Shown in pieces: positions 5,255 through 6,712 of a DNA stretch of 6,712 nucleotides. Numbering within the stretch: the first letter of the stretch is position 1; the number at the start of each line of letters is the position of its first letter. This DNA is from Deinococcus sp. Its GTDB lineage: Bacteria > Deinococcota > Deinococci > Deinococcales > Deinococcaceae. The position numbers were made by a program, and so were the translations under genes. The notes below the pieces were generated by a model. The model was not told the origin of the DNA. It was given only the letters and a program-made list of their open reading frames with translations, and searched no databases. The stretch lies in NCBI GenBank assembly GCA_028287665.1, contig JAQBPF010000420.1, forward strand, positions 1-6,712, written 5' to 3'.

Positions 5255-6328
5255 ATGAGCAGCCTGAAACGCGGAAGAAACAACCGAACGAGGTGGATTG
5301 CGGGCGACGTGCTGTCTTGGGCATTGGGCGTGACTCTGGGCGCATTGCTGGGTGTGGTTCTGTTGATCGTACTGCCGCGCACGCTCCCCAAACCCGGCGG
5401 CGCAGCGGCTCCCAATACTGAGGGCACCATCTCTGCACCCGCCGAGACGCCTCAGAGCGGCAACGGTACCCAGAGTGCTGCTGCCAATGCCGCGCTGGGC
5501 AACGACCCCAACAACGCCAACGAGGCTGCACAGGGCAACGTACCCGAAACGGGCGGCACCCGCGACAGCGATATTCAGACCACGCCGCAGGCAGGGATGA
5601 GCGGGGGCGACCCGGCTTCCAGCGACTCGACCGACTCGGCGCGGCAGGCCGCAGCCAACACAGACGGCGGCGCGGTGGGCGACAGCAGCGGAACCACAGA
5701 CACTGCCGCAAACACGGGCAACGCCGCAGCGGGCAGCAATTCCACTTCCGCAGGCTCCGGCGCTATGGATAACGGTGCTATGGGCACTGGCACGTCTGAC
5801 ACCGACACTGGCACAGCGGGGGCCGCCGCGACCAGTGAAGACAGCGGCACCAGCAGTGCAGCCTCCGGGACTTCGGACACCAGCAGCACCAACACGGGCG
5901 CAACCGACGCCAACGACAACGGCGCTCAGACCGCTGCACAGCAACGCGCGGCCACTGCTGAAGACACCAGCAACACCCAGAACCCCGACGACCAGACAGG
6001 CACCGATGCCGGAACCACGCAGGGAACTGACCCTGACGAGGCAGCGGCCCGCAACAACGATGAGGCGGGCGATCCCAGCAATGGCCGCGCTGTATTTGCC
6101 TCCAACTGTGCGGGTTGCCACGGCCAGAATGCAGAGGGCAATATCGGCCCCGCCCTGACCACCGCCGACGGCCCCAAGAGCTGGACGCTGGGAGAATTCA
6201 CACTGGCGCTGCGCCAGGGCAAAACGCCAGAGCGCGTGCTGAACGCCACCATGCCCCGCTTCAGCGAAACGCAGATTACCGATGAACAGATCGCGGATTT
6301 GCAGGCGTATATCAAGACGTTGAACTAA
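5255..6328 (+). CDS. Membrane-anchored monoheme cytochrome c with long disordered linker
   Basis: A 357-residue protein with three parts. Residues 1-16 are basic (KRGRNNRTR) and precede one hydrophobic segment at about 17-40, a signal anchor placing the rest outside the cytoplasm. Residues about 47-271 are low-complexity Ala/Gly/Ser/Thr/Asn/Asp with no Phe, Trp, Tyr, His, Cys or Lys, so a disordered, acidic tether. Residues 272-357 form a class I cytochrome c: GRAVFASNCAGCH gives C285, C288 and H289, with M333 in ATMPRF as probable distal ligand and a C-terminal helix ITDEQIADLQAYIKTLN. It probably carries electrons between respiratory complexes or to a periplasmic partner. The start at ATG 5255 is chosen over GTG 5210 because of the TATGCT box 6 nt upstream, and because the extra residues are acidic and precede the basic membrane signal. 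Confidence 0.9.
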   Translation: MSSLKRGRNNRTRWIAGDVLSWALGVTLGALLGVVLLIVLPRTLPKPGGAAAPNTEGTISAPAETPQSGNGTQSAAANAALGNDPNNANEAAQGNVPETGGTRDSDIQTTPQAGMSGGDPASSDSTDSARQAAANTDGGAVGDSSGTTDTAANTGNAAAGSNSTSAGSGAMDNGAMGTGTSDTDTGTAGAAATSEDSGTSSAASGTSDTSSTNTGATDANDNGAQTAAQQRAATAEDTSNTQNPDDQTGTDAGTTQGTDPDEAAARNNDEAGDPSNGRAVFASNCAGCHGQNAEGNIGPALTTADGPKSWTLGEFTLALRQGKTPERVLNATMPRFSETQITDEQIADLQAYIKTLN

Positions 6329-6341
6329 AAGATCAAACCCT

Positions 6342-6376
6342 CCGCTGCCTGCACCATGGGGCGGCGGCTTCCTTGT
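6342..6376 (+). terminator. Candidate terminator of the cytochrome gene
   Basis: CCGCTGCC (6342-6349) pairs with GGCGGCGG (6360-6367) over 8 bp, including one U-G pair, with a 10-nt loop. It begins 13 nt after the cytochrome stop. The tail CTTCCTTGT is pyrimidine-rich but only moderately T-rich, so termination strength is uncertain. Confidence 0.5.
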
Positions 6377-6403
6377 ACCGGGAATCCAAAGTCCTGAGAA
6401 TCC

Positions 6404-6432
6404 AAAACAAAAAATCCGCCCTTCTCGGACGG
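6404..6432 (-). terminator. Intrinsic terminator on the minus strand
   Basis: Read on the minus strand, CCGTCC (6432-6427), loop GAGAA and GGGCGG (6421-6416) make a 6-bp GC-rich stem with one U-G pair. ATTTTTTG and a further TTTT follow, a good T-tract. It would stop leftward transcription converging on the cytochrome gene, yet no minus-strand gene is visible to its right in the window. Confidence 0.65.
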
Positions 6433-6482
6433 TGATAAGGAAAATATAGCGCGGTATGCAGGGCCTGTCAACTCATGCATAT

Positions 6483-6510
6483 TTGAGAACCGGACAAAAG
6501 TCTGCATATT
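6483..6510 (+). promoter_or_regulatory. Promoter of the transposase-like gene
   Basis: TTGAGA (6483-6488, five of six matches to TTGACA), a 16-bp spacer and CATATT (6505-6510) make the clearest two-box promoter in the window. The -10 lies 6 nt before ATG 6517, so the transcript would be leaderless or nearly so. AGGAG at 6512-6516 abuts the ATG and is too close to act as a normal Shine-Dalgarno. Confidence 0.5.
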
Positions 6511-6516
6511 CAGGAG

Positions 6517-6712
6517 ATGACGCCCTCAGCAATACTGCCAGTCGGTAGTCTGAGCGATTTCGTGCAACCGTACCGCACGTTGTTCCGAGATGAACGCCTC
6601 TTCACCGCGTTTCTGGCGCCGCTGAGCGGCATACTGTCGAGCGGCACGACACGTGTGGCACAGATGGCCCGCGTCGCCCCCGGTACGGGTGTGTGCCCGC
6701 AGGCGGAACGCC
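6517..6712 (+). CDS. Probable IS transposase (DDE type), N-terminal fragment
   Basis: An open frame of 65 complete codons from ATG 6517 to the window edge, with no stop. The N-terminus reads FVQPYRTLFRDERLFTAFLAPLSGIL and then TRVAQMARVAPGTG followed by an Arg-rich AERR. This resembles the helical N-terminal region of IS4/IS701-like DDE transposases, where a short helical stretch precedes a 'lare-type' MAR motif. No catalytic DDE residues are inside the window, so the family call rests on general resemblance. An in-frame CTG at 6502 is the only alternative upstream start before the stop at 6484. The gene is truncated only by the window edge. Confidence 0.55.
   Translation, partial: MTPSAILPVGSLSDFVQPYRTLFRDERLFTAFLAPLSGILSSGTTRVAQMARVAPGTGVCPQAER

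Larger units (their letters stand above)
6459..6712 (+). mobile_element. Left end of a probable insertion sequence (boundary uncertain)
   Basis: A transposase-like ORF begins at 6517 and runs off the right edge. The stretch before it is AT-richer than the neighbouring genes and starts around CAGGGCCTGTCAACTC near 6459, a plausible terminal region. It contains TGCATATT twice (6476-6483 and 6503-6510). The right end and target-site duplication lie outside the window, so the left boundary cannot be fixed. Family is not assigned beyond a resemblance to DDE transposase elements. Confidence 0.4.

Noticed and set aside
5177..6121. Long minus-strand Val/Ala/Gly/Cys-rich ORF
   Set aside because: It is a mirror of the low-complexity linker of the cytochrome, with no independent signal.

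Overview
The window looks like chromosomal DNA of a Deinococcus species or a close relative. The evidence is high GC with GC-rich third codon positions, futalosine-pathway menaquinone genes (mqnE, mqnA), a DinB/YfiT-family gene next to an alkyltransferase-like DNA-repair gene, and a repeated start architecture in which a TANNNT -10 box lies 6 nt before the ATG with no Shine-Dalgarno. That architecture is what leaderless transcription, common in Deinococcus, would produce. The genus is inferred from these traits, not proven.

Layout. (1) Positions 1-1470, minus strand: the first 490 codons of a GH31 alpha-glucosidase that runs off the left edge. It includes the nucleophile block (WNDMNEP) and the acid/base block (WTGDN). 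(2) 1471-1651: a 181-bp divergent promoter region with several inverted repeats. (3) 1652-4147, plus strand: mqnE, a small SnoaL/NTF2-like gene that probably starts at a CTG overlapping the mqnE stop, an 83-bp hairpin built from four 8-bp tandem repeats in each arm, then mqnA. MqnA and MqnE catalyse the first two consecutive steps of the futalosine pathway (chorismate to 3-[(1-carboxyvinyl)oxy]benzoate to aminofutalosine). (4) 4237-5135, plus strand: a DinB-family gene overlapping by ATGA an alkyltransferase-like gene whose active-site Cys is Trp (PWQRV), a plausible damage-response pair. (5) 5255-6328, plus strand: a membrane-anchored c-type cytochrome with a roughly 225-residue acidic linker containing no aromatic residue or lysine. 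The menaquinone genes and the cytochrome both concern respiratory electron transfer, but nothing shows co-regulation. (6) 6329-6712: a candidate plus-strand terminator, a good minus-strand intrinsic terminator with no visible gene feeding it, an AT-richer stretch, and the start of a probable IS transposase that runs off the right edge.

The most unusual features are the 8-bp-unit hairpin between the NTF2-like gene and mqnA, the probable CTG start with CTGA overlap, the repeated TACCCT-6 nt-ATG starts (which shorten several ORFs), the PWQRV alkyltransferase-like protein, and the tethered cytochrome. I see no clearly new multi-gene system. The NTF2-like gene inside the menaquinone cluster is the best candidate for an unassigned function.
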